The position numbers and the translations under genes are program-made. A DNA stretch of 10,321 nucleotides, from positions 1 through 10,321 of the forward strand of contig JACZUR010000056.1 of NCBI GenBank assembly GCA_022573095.1, read 5' to 3'. Positions 1 through 5,269 of this stretch are shown here, piece by piece (position 1 is the stretch's first letter; each line of letters opens with the position of its first letter). The DNA comes from Gemmatimonadota bacterium. Its GTDB lineage: Bacteria; Gemmatimonadota; Gemmatimonadetes; Gemmatimonadales; GWC2-71-9. The notes below the pieces were generated by a model, which saw nothing but the letters and a program-made list of their open reading frames with translations, ran no database searches and was not told the DNA's origin.

Positions 1-54
1 TGGTACGTGGTGAGTAGTAAAGAGTCGTTGTACCACTCACAACTCACGGTTACA

Positions 55-73
55 TCGGGGCGGCCGGACTTGA
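55..73 (-). repeat. Duplicated 3' end of tRNA-Pro
   Basis: The 19 bases TCGGGGCGGCCGGACTTGA occur here and again, identically, at 135-153, where they encode the 3' end of the tRNA-Pro gene (from within the T loop through the discriminator base). The rest of a tRNA is not present next to this copy: the expected anticodon and 5' acceptor sequences are missing. Copies of a tRNA 3' end downstream of the intact gene are typical of attachment-site scars left by site-specific integration. A decayed tandem tRNA copy is the alternative. No integrase gene is in the window. Confidence 0.6.
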
Positions 74-111
74 CCCCGCAGTAATACAAGGGGCTAAGGC
101 CGGGCGTCCAT

Positions 112-133
112 TGAGCTCGCGTTAGCGAGCTCA
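112..133 (-). terminator. Hairpin directly 3' of tRNA-Pro
   Basis: TGAGCTCGC (112-120) and GCGAGCTCA (125-133) form a perfect 9-bp stem with a 4-nt loop. In the direction of tRNA transcription the stem starts one base after the tRNA-Pro discriminator base. No T-tract follows, so it is not a canonical intrinsic terminator. It may end the tRNA transcript with another factor, or limit 3' trimming. It also separates the tRNA from the duplicated 3' end at 55-73. Confidence 0.4.
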
Positions 134-134
134 G

Positions 135-208
135 TCGGGGCGGCCGGACTTGAACCGGCGACCTCCTGCTCCCGAAGCAGGCGCGCTACCGGGCTGCGCT
201 ACGCCCCG
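135..208 (-). tRNA. tRNA-Pro(CGG)
   Basis: The reverse complement folds as a cloverleaf. The acceptor stem CGGGGCG/CGCCCCG has the C1-G72 pair and A73 usual for bacterial proline tRNAs. The anticodon arm is CCTGC-TTCGGGA-GCAGG, with anticodon CGG reading CCG codons. The T arm is GCCGG-TTCAAGT-CCGGC. The 3' CCA is not encoded. It is the last gene of the six-tRNA cluster in transcription order. Confidence 0.95.
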
Positions 209-214
209 TTTGGC

Positions 215-292
215 GGAGGGTTAGACGGGTTGAGGGCTAGAGGGTTAGGACCAACCCTCCAACCCTCCAACCATCTTACCCTCCAACCCTCC
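215..292. repeat. 8-nt-phased inverted repeat, copy 1
   Basis: Between tRNA-Arg and tRNA-Pro lie four G-rich 8-mers (GGAGGGTT, AGACGGGT, TGAGGGCT, AGAGGGTT; 215-246), a 6-nt centre AGGACC (247-252) and five C-rich 8-mers (AACCCTCC, AACCCTCC, AACCATCT, TACCCTCC, AACCCTCC; 253-292). The arms are imperfectly complementary and stay in the same 8-nt register, so the whole can fold as a hairpin of about 32 pairs with mismatches. It has no coding potential. Related copies are at 456-525 and 615-705. Confidence 0.8.
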
Positions 293-297
293 ACCCA

Positions 298-372
298 TGC
301 GCCCAAGAGGATTCGAACCCCCAGCCTCCTGATCCGTAGTCAGACGCTCTATCCAGGTTGAGCTATGGGCGC
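298..372 (-). tRNA. tRNA-Arg(ACG)
   Basis: Reverse complement cloverleaf: acceptor GCGCCCA/TGGGCGC with discriminator A, anticodon arm TCTGA-CTACGGA-TCAGG, anticodon ACG, and T arm GGGGG-TTCGAAT-CCTCT. Bacterial tRNA-Arg(ACG) normally has A34 deaminated to inosine by TadA, so it reads CGU, CGC and CGA. The 3' CCA is not encoded. Its 5' end lies only 3 nt after the 3' end of tRNA-Val, so the two must be cut from one precursor. Confidence 0.95.
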
Positions 373-375
373 CGA

Positions 376-449
<74 letters not shown>

Positions 450-455
450 CAATAA

Positions 456-525
456 AGAGGGCTGGAGAGATTGAGGGCTAGAGGGTTAGTGCCAACCCTC
501 CAACCCTCTTACTTTCCAACCCTCT
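456..525. repeat. 8-nt-phased inverted repeat, copy 2
   Basis: This is the most symmetric copy. Four G-rich 8-mers (AGAGGGCT, GGAGAGAT, TGAGGGCT, AGAGGGTT; 456-487) are followed by a 6-nt centre AGTGCC (488-493) and four C-rich 8-mers (AACCCTCC, AACCCTCT, TACTTTCC, AACCCTCT; 494-525). Unit-by-unit pairing gives 7 of 8 bases in the outermost and innermost units and weaker pairing between. It fills the spacer between tRNA-fMet and tRNA-Val almost completely. Confidence 0.8.
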
Positions 526-531
526 GTTTAA

Positions 532-605
532 TAGCGGGGGTGGGATTTGAACCCACGACCTCCGGGTTATGAGCCCGGCGAGCTACCAGACTGCTCCACC
601 CCGCG
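532..605 (-). tRNA. Initiator tRNA-fMet(CAU)
   Basis: Reverse complement cloverleaf with the marks of a bacterial initiator. The first acceptor pair is mismatched (C1 opposite T72). The anticodon stem ends in three G-C pairs (CCGGG-CTCATAA-CCCGG). The D stem is GAGC/GCTC with the A11-T24 pair. The anticodon is CAT. The 1-72 mismatch is what the formyltransferase recognises, and the GC-rich anticodon stem directs the tRNA to the ribosomal P site. CCA is not encoded. Confidence 0.96.
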
Positions 606-614
606 CCGTCTCTG

Positions 615-705
615 AGTGGGTTAGGGGGTTTGGGGGCTAGAGGGTTAGCAAGCTTCCGACGCTTCAACCCGCTTCCCCACCAACCTACTTACCCTCCAAC
701 CCTCC
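615..705. repeat. 8-nt-phased inverted repeat, copy 3
   Basis: The spacer between tRNA-Gly and tRNA-fMet holds four G-rich 8-mers (AGTGGGTT, AGGGGGTT, TGGGGGCT, AGAGGGTT; 615-646), a 19-nt centre (647-665) and five C-rich 8-mers (AACCCGCT, TCCCCACC, AACCTACT, TACCCTCC, AACCCTCC; 666-705). The last two C units are identical to those of copy 1, and the fourth G unit is identical in all three copies. The centre is longer and the middle pairing poorer than in copies 1 and 2. Confidence 0.75.
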
Positions 706-711
706 ATCCAA

Positions 712-784
712 AGCGGGAAACGGGACTCGAACCCGCGACCCCAACCTTGGCAAGGTTGTGCTCTACCAGCTGAGCTATTCCCGC
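712..784 (-). tRNA. tRNA-Gly(GCC)
   Basis: Reverse complement cloverleaf: acceptor GCGGGAA/TTCCCGC with discriminator T, as in other bacterial glycine tRNAs; anticodon arm CAACC-TTGCCAA-GGTTG with anticodon GCC; T arm GCGGG-TTCGAGT-CCCGT. It reads GGC and GGU. CCA is not encoded. Confidence 0.96.
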
Positions 785-826
785 GAAATTGGCCCGCTGA
801 AACCTCCACCGGCGGCCCTTATGGAG

Positions 827-899
827 TGGAGGCGAGGGGAATCGAACCCCTGACCTCGTGAATGCCATTCACGCGCTCTCCCAACTGAGCTACGCCCCC
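827..899 (-). tRNA. tRNA-Ala(GGC)
   Basis: Reverse complement cloverleaf: acceptor GGGGGCG/CGCCTCC containing the G3-U70 wobble that is the main alanine identity element, discriminator A, anticodon arm CGTGA-ATGGCAT-TCACG with anticodon GGC, and T arm AGGGG-TTCGATT-CCCCT. It reads GCC and GCU. It is the promoter-proximal gene of the cluster. CCA is not encoded. Confidence 0.96.
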
Positions 900-949
900 G
901 TTATTCGTTACACTGCTACCGGATGTATCCCTTTGTGGGAGAACAGGGC

Positions 950-978
950 AAGCTAGCCAGGCCCAAAGTGAGTGTCAA
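950..978 (-). promoter_or_regulatory. Candidate promoter of the tRNA cluster
   Basis: On the minus strand a perfect -35 hexamer TTGACA (973-978) is followed after 17 nt by TAGCTT (950-955), a weak match to TATAAT in its first, second and last bases. Transcription would begin near 943, leaving a leader of about 45 nt before tRNA-Ala. Spacing and the exact -35 support it; the -10 is weak. It lies back to back with the sigma-gene promoter, the two -35 boxes being 7 nt apart. Confidence 0.55.
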
Positions 979-985
979 GCGATTT

Positions 986-1015
986 TGGACCCGACTCTGG
1001 CGTTCGGGGTACAAT
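986..1015 (+). promoter_or_regulatory. Candidate promoter of the sigma factor gene
   Basis: TGGACC (986-991, four of six bases matching TTGACA) and TACAAT (1010-1015, five of six matching TATAAT) are separated by 18 nt. The start of transcription would be near 1022, giving a 5' leader of about 64 nt that contains the hairpin at 1030-1043. Confidence 0.5.
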
Positions 1016-1029
1016 GCTGATAGTGTTGT

Positions 1030-1043
1030 GGCGCGAAAGCGCC
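1030..1043 (+). promoter_or_regulatory. GNRA hairpin in the sigma gene leader
   Basis: GGCGC-GAAA-GCGCC makes a perfect 5-bp GC stem closed by a GAAA tetraloop, near the predicted 5' end of the sigma mRNA. It may protect the 5' end or bind a partner. No U-tract follows, so it is not a terminator. Confidence 0.4.
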
Positions 1044-1085
1044 CCCCGTGCCAGGGCGGCCCGGAACGTGTAATTAAGGACAGGA

Positions 1086-1976
1086 ATGAAACAAATAAAG
1101 AAGCGTAGAAAACGGCGTCGCCAGGCCGATGCGATAGCCGTTAGCGATGCTGATCGTGATCTACTGGACCAGTACCTCTACGAGGTGAGCAAGACCCCCC
1201 TGCTGACCCCGCCGGAGGAGATTACGCTGGCCAAGAAGGTGCGTGCAGGTGACCAGGAGGCCATGCAGGAGCTGGCCAAGAGAAATCTTCGATTTGTCAT
1301 CTCCGTAGCCAAGAAATACCAGAATCGCGGTCTGCCGCTGAGTGATCTAATTGGTGAGGGAAACGTGGGTCTGCTCACCGCAGCCAGAAAGTTCGACCCG
1401 GACCAGGGGGTGAAATTCATCTCCTATGCGGTCTGGTGGATCAGGCAGGCAATTCTGGCCTCGTTGGCCCGCCAGGGCCGCACCGTCAGAGTGCCCCTGA
1501 ACCGCACCGCCGATCTCTCAAAGATCGTGCGGACTTCGGAGGCGCTGAGGCAGGAACTCCGCCGAGAGCCTACTCCGGAAGAGATCTCGACAGCGACCGC
1601 CCTGTCGATCGAGGTAGTACAGTCTCTCGCCTCCCTGAATACTGGTGAGGTGAGGCTGGACGCTCCGCTCGATCCGGACGGAGACCGAGCGCTGATCGAG
1701 CGATTCATAGCGGAGGATATGCCCGATACGGAAGAGCGCACCATGGAGCGGTTCCTCACCGATGTAGTTGAGGACTCTCTCACGACTCTTCCTCCCCGGG
1801 ACGCCAAGGTCCTGAAGCTCTATTTTGGGCTTGATGGGGGTCGCGAGCACACGCTGGAGGAGATCGGTGGTATGCTGGGCGTGACCAGGGAGCGCGTGCG
1901 CCAACTGCGCGATCGTGCCCTCAAGCGGTTGCGCGAAGGCGATGTCGGCAAGGCACTTTCAAGCTTCGCCGCCTAG
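1086..1976 (+). CDS. RNA polymerase sigma factor, RpoD/SigA family
   Basis: This sigma-70 family factor binds core RNA polymerase and directs it to -10/-35 promoters. The 296 residues carry region 1.2 (about 22-55, DLLDQYLYEVSKTPLL), region 2 (about 66-125, with the core-binding helix NLRFVISVAKKYQNRGL and the -10-reading stretch around FISYAVWWIRQAI), region 3 (about 126-205) and region 4 (about 225-285, helix-turn-helix TLEEIGGMLGVTRERVRQL for the -35 box). Region 1.1 and the large non-conserved insertion of E. coli RpoD are absent. The N-terminus is instead a short very basic stretch (KQIKKRRKRRRQ). The start is set by AAGGA at 1076-1080, 5 nt before ATG. The nearly intact region 2.3-2.4 fits either a compact primary sigma or a group 2 factor, and one window cannot decide between them. 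The gene is divergent from the tRNA cluster and ends in a strong terminator. Confidence 0.95.
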   Translation: MKQIKKRRKRRRQADAIAVSDADRDLLDQYLYEVSKTPLLTPPEEITLAKKVRAGDQEAMQELAKRNLRFVISVAKKYQNRGLPLSDLIGEGNVGLLTAARKFDPDQGVKFISYAVWWIRQAILASLARQGRTVRVPLNRTADLSKIVRTSEALRQELRREPTPEEISTATALSIEVVQSLASLNTGEVRLDAPLDPDGDRALIERFIAEDMPDTEERTMERFLTDVVEDSLTTLPPRDAKVLKLYFGLDGGREHTLEEIGGMLGVTRERVRQLRDRALKRLREGDVGKALSSFAA

Positions 1977-2002
1977 CCGACAGGGCTGTAACGGTTCCAT
2001 AG

Positions 2003-2037
2003 CGGGCCAGGGCTAGTCCCCTGGCCCGTTTCTGTTT
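2003..2037 (+). terminator. Intrinsic terminator after the sigma gene
   Basis: CGGGCCAGGG (2003-2012) and CCCTGGCCCG (2019-2028) form a perfect 10-bp GC-rich stem with a 6-nt loop, followed by a T-rich tail (TTTCTGTTT, 2029-2037). It begins 26 nt after the sigma stop codon and ends only 19 nt before the mlaE start. Confidence 0.88.
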
Positions 2038-2044
2038 GCCCCCG

Positions 2045-2059
2045 TAAATTCGTTCGGTG
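2045..2059 (+). promoter_or_regulatory. Possible leaderless start of mlaE
   Basis: TAAATT (2045-2050) resembles a -10 box of the TANNNT type and is followed after 6 nt by the GTG at 2057, so the predicted first transcribed base would fall on or next to the start codon. No Shine-Dalgarno sequence precedes this GTG, and no good -35 is visible because that position lies inside the terminator stem. Read-through from the sigma gene is the alternative. Confidence 0.3.
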
Positions 2060-2818
2060 CAAAAGGTTATTACCGATCAGGTTGCCGAGTTGCTGGCGGG
2101 GTTCGGGCGGCTGGGAAACTTCGTCGGCGACATGGCGAGAAGCCTGCGTGACTTCAAGGTCTGGCTGGGTCTCACCGCCGTTCAGATGCGTCGCATCGGC
2201 GTGGATTCCCTCCCGATCTCGCTTCTCGTAGCGGCGTTCACAGGGGTAGTCCTGGCCCTGCTGTCTCGCTACATCTTCACCGGCGCCGTTCCCATGTATT
2301 TCGTCGGAACACTGGTCGGCAAGGCTATTATGATGGAGCTCGGCCCTGTGCTCGTGTGTCTTGCGCTTGCGGGAAGAGTGGGCGCCAGCATAGCTGCGGA
2401 GCTTGGCACGATGCGTGTCACCGAGCAGGTGGACGCTCTCGAAACCCTAGCTTATGACATCCAGTCGTTTCTCGTCGTTCCTCGCGTAATAGCGGCAACA
2501 CTGATGTTTCCGGTCATAGTGGCGTTCGCCGTCACCGCCGGGTTATTGACGGGGTGGCTCACCTCCGTGACCCTCATCGATCTGTCGACAGTCGACTTCC
2601 TCAAGGGGTTGAGGCTGTTCTATCAATTCAAGGACATCTGGTTCGGGTTGCTGAAGAGCATGTCCTTCGGCTTCACAATCGCCCTGATAGGTTGTATGAA
2701 GGGCCTTAATACCAGGGGCGGCGCCGAAGGTGTCGGAAGAGCGACGACCCAGGCGGTAGTGGTGAGCGCGGGTATGATTCTGGTCCTGGACGCCTTGTGG
2801 GCTGTTTTGTTGTTGTGA
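2057..2818 (+). CDS. mlaE: MlaE-family lipid ABC transporter permease
   Basis: This is the integral-membrane permease of an MCE-type ABC transporter that moves phospholipids between the inner and outer membranes. The 253 residues (E. coli MlaE is about 260) show the family hallmark at about 94-128 (MELGPVLVCLALAGRVGAS, then IAAELGTMRVTEQVDALE) and the conserved GGAEGVGRATTQAVV near 221-235. Hydrophobic segments lie at about 53-70, 82-105, 144-172, 197-214 and 236-253. An in-frame TAA at 2045-2047 limits the N-terminus. GTG at 2057 is the first usable start but lacks a Shine-Dalgarno sequence, and Met26 (MARSLRDFKVW) is a possible later start that would keep the core domain. The stop overlaps the mlaF start by 4 nt, which predicts translational coupling and a membrane complex with MlaF and MlaD. 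Confidence 0.93.
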   Translation: MQKVITDQVAELLAGFGRLGNFVGDMARSLRDFKVWLGLTAVQMRRIGVDSLPISLLVAAFTGVVLALLSRYIFTGAVPMYFVGTLVGKAIMMELGPVLVCLALAGRVGASIAAELGTMRVTEQVDALETLAYDIQSFLVVPRVIAATLMFPVIVAFAVTAGLLTGWLTSVTLIDLSTVDFLKGLRLFYQFKDIWFGLLKSMSFGFTIALIGCMKGLNTRGGAEGVGRATTQAVVVSAGMILVLDALWAVLLL

Positions 2819-3576
2819 TAGTCTTCAGAGAGGTGCACAAGGCATTCGGCGAGAACAAGGTCTTGCAAGGCTTTTCGCTCGACGTTAACGACGGCGAAAC
2901 GATCGCAATAATAGGGTACTCGGGTAGTGGTAAGAGTGTAGCCCTGAAACACATCGTCGGTCTGCTCGAACCGGACTCCGGCGAGGTCGAGGTAGACGGC
3001 GAGCTGGTACATGCGTTAGATGCCGCCGGACTGCGTGCGCTCCGATCGAAGATCGGATATGTTTTTCAATTCGCCGCGCTTTTCGACTCGATGTCGGTTG
3101 CAGACAACATCGCTTTGGGGCTCCGGCGACAGGGTCTTTCCGAGCGAGAGATCGGTCACCGCATCGAGGAGTCCCTGGCATTGGTAGACCTCGCCGGATC
3201 GGAGGAAAAGTTTCCCATTGAGCTGTCGGGTGGAATGCGCAAACGGGTTGGAATTGCACGCGCTATCGCGCTTCGCCCGCAATACATTCTCTACGACGAG
3301 CCCACGACCGGTCTGGACCCGGTGACCCGTGCGATGATGGATGAGTTAATGATACGGGTGCGCGAAAAGCTTGGCGTGACCGGTATTGCCGTCACCCATG
3401 ACATGAAGAGCGCATATGCCATCGCGGATCGCATCGCCATGCTATATCATGGAAGGGTGCGACAGGTCGGAACGGTCGACGAAATTCAACGCTCGCACGA
3501 TTCCGTAGTTCGCCAGTTTATTGAGGGAAGGCCGGAAGCAGCAGCAGACGCCGGAGCGACGCAGGCCAGCCTATGA
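2815..3576 (+). CDS. mlaF: MlaF-family lipid ABC transporter ATPase
   Basis: This is the cytoplasmic ATPase that drives the MlaE permease. In 253 residues it has every ABC motif: Walker A GYSGSGKS (34-41), Q-loop Gln85, signature LSGGMRKRVGIARA (137-150), Walker B ILYDEP with Asp161 and Glu162, the D-loop GLDP, and switch His195 in VTHD. The signature form LSGGMRKRV is typical of the MlaF/TGD3 group. GTG at 2815 is chosen because it gives the usual N-terminus (MIVFREVHKAFGENKVL) and a GTGA overlap with the mlaE stop. A GTG at 2797 would add six hydrophobic residues of no apparent use. The C-terminal tail is alanine-rich, and the stop overlaps the mlaD ATG by 4 nt (ATGA). Confidence 0.95.
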   Translation: MIVFREVHKAFGENKVLQGFSLDVNDGETIAIIGYSGSGKSVALKHIVGLLEPDSGEVEVDGELVHALDAAGLRALRSKIGYVFQFAALFDSMSVADNIALGLRRQGLSEREIGHRIEESLALVDLAGSEEKFPIELSGGMRKRVGIARAIALRPQYILYDEPTTGLDPVTRAMMDELMIRVREKLGVTGIAVTHDMKSAYAIADRIAMLYHGRVRQVGTVDEIQRSHDSVVRQFIEGRPEAAADAGATQASL

Positions 3577-4580
3577 AACGACGTGACGATATACTCGTTG
3601 GATTCACGATAATCGCGGCTCTCATCCTCGTGGTGGGCGGTGCGTTTTTCTTGTCTGAAAGCCAGCTCGGCCAAGATGCGACGTTCCGCACCGCACGATT
3701 TCGCACAGTAGGTGGACTCGGCGTTGGAAATCCCGTCGTCCTCCGCGGCGTTCGAGTCGGTCGTATCGACGAGATTCGTCTCGGCGACGGTGACTGGGTA
3801 GAGACGATCCTGCAAATCTATTCCAATGTGCAGTTGCCTGATGATCCAGCTATCATCGCCGCCTCTGCGTCTCTGTTCGGCGAGTGGCAGGCCGACATTA
3901 TCAGCCTGGCCGAAGCGACCGATGACCCCAATGTGCGACGCGATCTCGATGCCGCAGCAGCCGCCGGCGACGACGCGTGGCCGGGTGCCACGCTTCCGGA
4001 CATTGGACAGCTTACGGCACAGGCGGGCCGGATTGCCAGCGACATCGCCGCCGTGTCATCCAGAGTGCAAACCGCGTTCGATTCAGAGGCGGTGCTCAAC
4101 CTGCAAGGATCGATACGAGACTTCGGTGAAGTAACGGATCGAATTAATCAGTTCGCTACCTCGCAGACGGAGGTCTTGAGCGAGGTGGGTGAGAACGTAA
4201 GAGATGGGGCCGCGGTTCTGCGGTCGGCCGCCGACGCTCTCGAAAGCACCATAGCGCGGGTCGATGCCGCGACGAGCGCCGGTGAACTCGACACCATCGT
4301 GAACAACACAATGGCGTTGTCGGCGGACCTACGGGCTGCCGCCATGGCATTGCGTGAGTTGGTAGCCGTGGTTCAGGCCAACCAAGCCAGCATCGAGAAT
4401 ATCATACAGGGGGCCGACACGGTTGTGGCCCGTCTGGGATCCGGTCAGGGGACGGTCGGGAGATTGGTCGGCGATTCTACGCTCTATATCGAAGCTGTTC
4501 AGGCGATCGCCGAACTCCGAAGCCTGGTAAACGACATCAAAGAGAATCCCAGGAAGTACTTCAAATTCTCGGTATTCTAG
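3573..4580 (+). CDS. mlaD: MlaD-like MCE-domain lipid transport protein
   Basis: This is a membrane-anchored MCE protein of the periplasmic side, which in known systems forms a hexameric ring or tube that passes lipids to or from the permease. Residues 1-7 are basic, 8-28 form one transmembrane helix, and about 36-112 are the MCE domain (TARFRTVGGLGVGNPVVLRG, then VRVGRIDEIRL). About 140-320 are predicted helical and polar/alanine-rich, with possible coiled coil. The last residues, NPRKYFKFSVF, match a C-terminal motif common in longer MCE proteins. At 335 residues it is much longer than E. coli MlaD (about 183) and nearer to plant TGD2 in plan. The ATG overlaps the mlaF stop. No mlaB, mlaC or mlaA is in the window, so any soluble carrier is encoded elsewhere or is replaced by the helical extension. 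Confidence 0.92.
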   Translation: MKRRDDILVGFTIIAALILVVGGAFFLSESQLGQDATFRTARFRTVGGLGVGNPVVLRGVRVGRIDEIRLGDGDWVETILQIYSNVQLPDDPAIIAASASLFGEWQADIISLAEATDDPNVRRDLDAAAAAGDDAWPGATLPDIGQLTAQAGRIASDIAAVSSRVQTAFDSEAVLNLQGSIRDFGEVTDRINQFATSQTEVLSEVGENVRDGAAVLRSAADALESTIARVDAATSAGELDTIVNNTMALSADLRAAAMALRELVAVVQANQASIENIIQGADTVVARLGSGQGTVGRLVGDSTLYIEAVQAIAELRSLVNDIKENPRKYFKFSVF

Positions 4581-5036
4581 TTGAGTTACCACACAGAAAT
4601 CAGCGCGGGCGGACTCGTTTTTCGCTTCGTTGACGGCGAGGCGCATGTGCTGCTGATCCATGACCGCTACGGTAACTGGGGGTTTCCGAAGGGACACGTC
4701 GAGGAGGAAGAGTCGGCCGACGCCGCCGCATTGAGGGAGATTCGGGAAGAGACCGGACTGAGACACGCGAGGATCAGAGAGCCGCTGGGAACGATAGAGT
4801 GGTCGTTTGAAGGGAAAACGGGGACCGTGCGGAAACGCTGCCACTATTTCCTGTGCGATTCCAGTTCCGGAGACGCCAGTCCTCAACTCGACGAGGGTGT
4901 CACTGAGTGTGGTTGGTTTGGTATCATGGATGCTCTTCAAAAAATTCCCTTTGAGAACGTACGCGGTGTGCTGAGTCAAGCAGCCGAGCGGCTCGACACC
5001 ATCGCGATCTCTCGCGCGGGGCAACCGATTGACTAA
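4581..5036 (+). CDS. NUDIX hydrolase
   Basis: This is a small soluble hydrolase of nucleoside diphosphates linked to another group. The 23-residue NUDIX box is complete at 38-60: Gly38, Glu44, Arg52, Glu53, Glu56, Glu57 and Gly59 are all in place for Mg2+ binding and catalysis. The preceding NWGFPKGHVE is usual in dinucleoside polyphosphate and (d)NTP-cleaving members, but the substrate cannot be read from sequence. The 151-residue length is normal for a single-domain enzyme. The start is TTG at 4581, the codon immediately after the mlaD stop TAG and in the same frame, with no Shine-Dalgarno sequence. The next in-frame start (GTG, residue 23) would remove the first strands of the fold. The gene is very likely translated by termination-reinitiation on the mla mRNA. 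Confidence 0.93.
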   Translation: MSYHTEISAGGLVFRFVDGEAHVLLIHDRYGNWGFPKGHVEEEESADAAALREIREETGLRHARIREPLGTIEWSFEGKTGTVRKRCHYFLCDSSSGDASPQLDEGVTECGWFGIMDALQKIPFENVRGVLSQAAERLDTIAISRAGQPID

Positions 5037-5110
5037 CAGGTGGCGGTTCTCGCCGTTGTTCATCGCAATGCGTCGCTACGATCATCCCTGAAGCGCGGCA
5101 TCACCGATCC

Positions 5111-5269
5111 CTATTTTCGTCTGGTAACCTGCCGCTTTGCGGTGGTGGCTGGGATACTCAAATACGCCTCGTCCAGCCATCTGGCGAGTTCCACCCGCAG
5201 AATTGCCGGTGCGAAGCCGGCGGATCTGGCTAGACTCGGCCCGCGCGGGGTGCTGGCAGGCTTCCTCAA
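5111..5269 (-). CDS. Possible small hypothetical protein
   Basis: A 52-codon minus-strand frame runs from TTG (5267-5269) to TAG (5111-5113). The second half reads VELARWLDEAYLSIPATTAKR, an amphipathic stretch that looks more like protein than the competing plus-strand frame. The LAR-WLDE-IP pattern faintly recalls the start of DUF4112 proteins, and a shifted frame just downstream reads GIGDA, which may mean a decayed gene. No ribosome-binding site is seen. The family suggestion is only an impression. Confidence 0.15.
   Translation of the reverse strand: MRKPASTPRGPSLARSAGFAPAILRVELARWLDEAYLSIPATTAKRQVTRRK

Noticed and set aside
1..50. Short inverted repeats at the left edge (TGGTAC with GTACCA, and GTGAGT with ACTCAC repeated at 7-nt spacing)
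   Set aside because: It is cut by the window edge, the pairings overlap and compete, and the spacing is 7 nt rather than the 8-nt register of the other elements. It may be related, but this cannot be supported.
803..832. 7-bp inverted repeat CCTCCAC/GTGGAGG overlapping the tRNA-Ala 3' end
   Set aside because: Its right arm is simply part of the tRNA acceptor stem, and a 7-bp match nearby is weak evidence for a separate element.
923..1108. 61-codon plus-strand frame across the sigma promoter region
   Set aside because: It overlaps both divergent promoters and the start of the sigma gene in another frame, and it has no ribosome-binding site or recognisable content.
4329..5063. 244-codon antisense frame under mlaD and the NUDIX gene
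   Set aside because: It is a shadow of two well-supported genes on the other strand, with no family motif.
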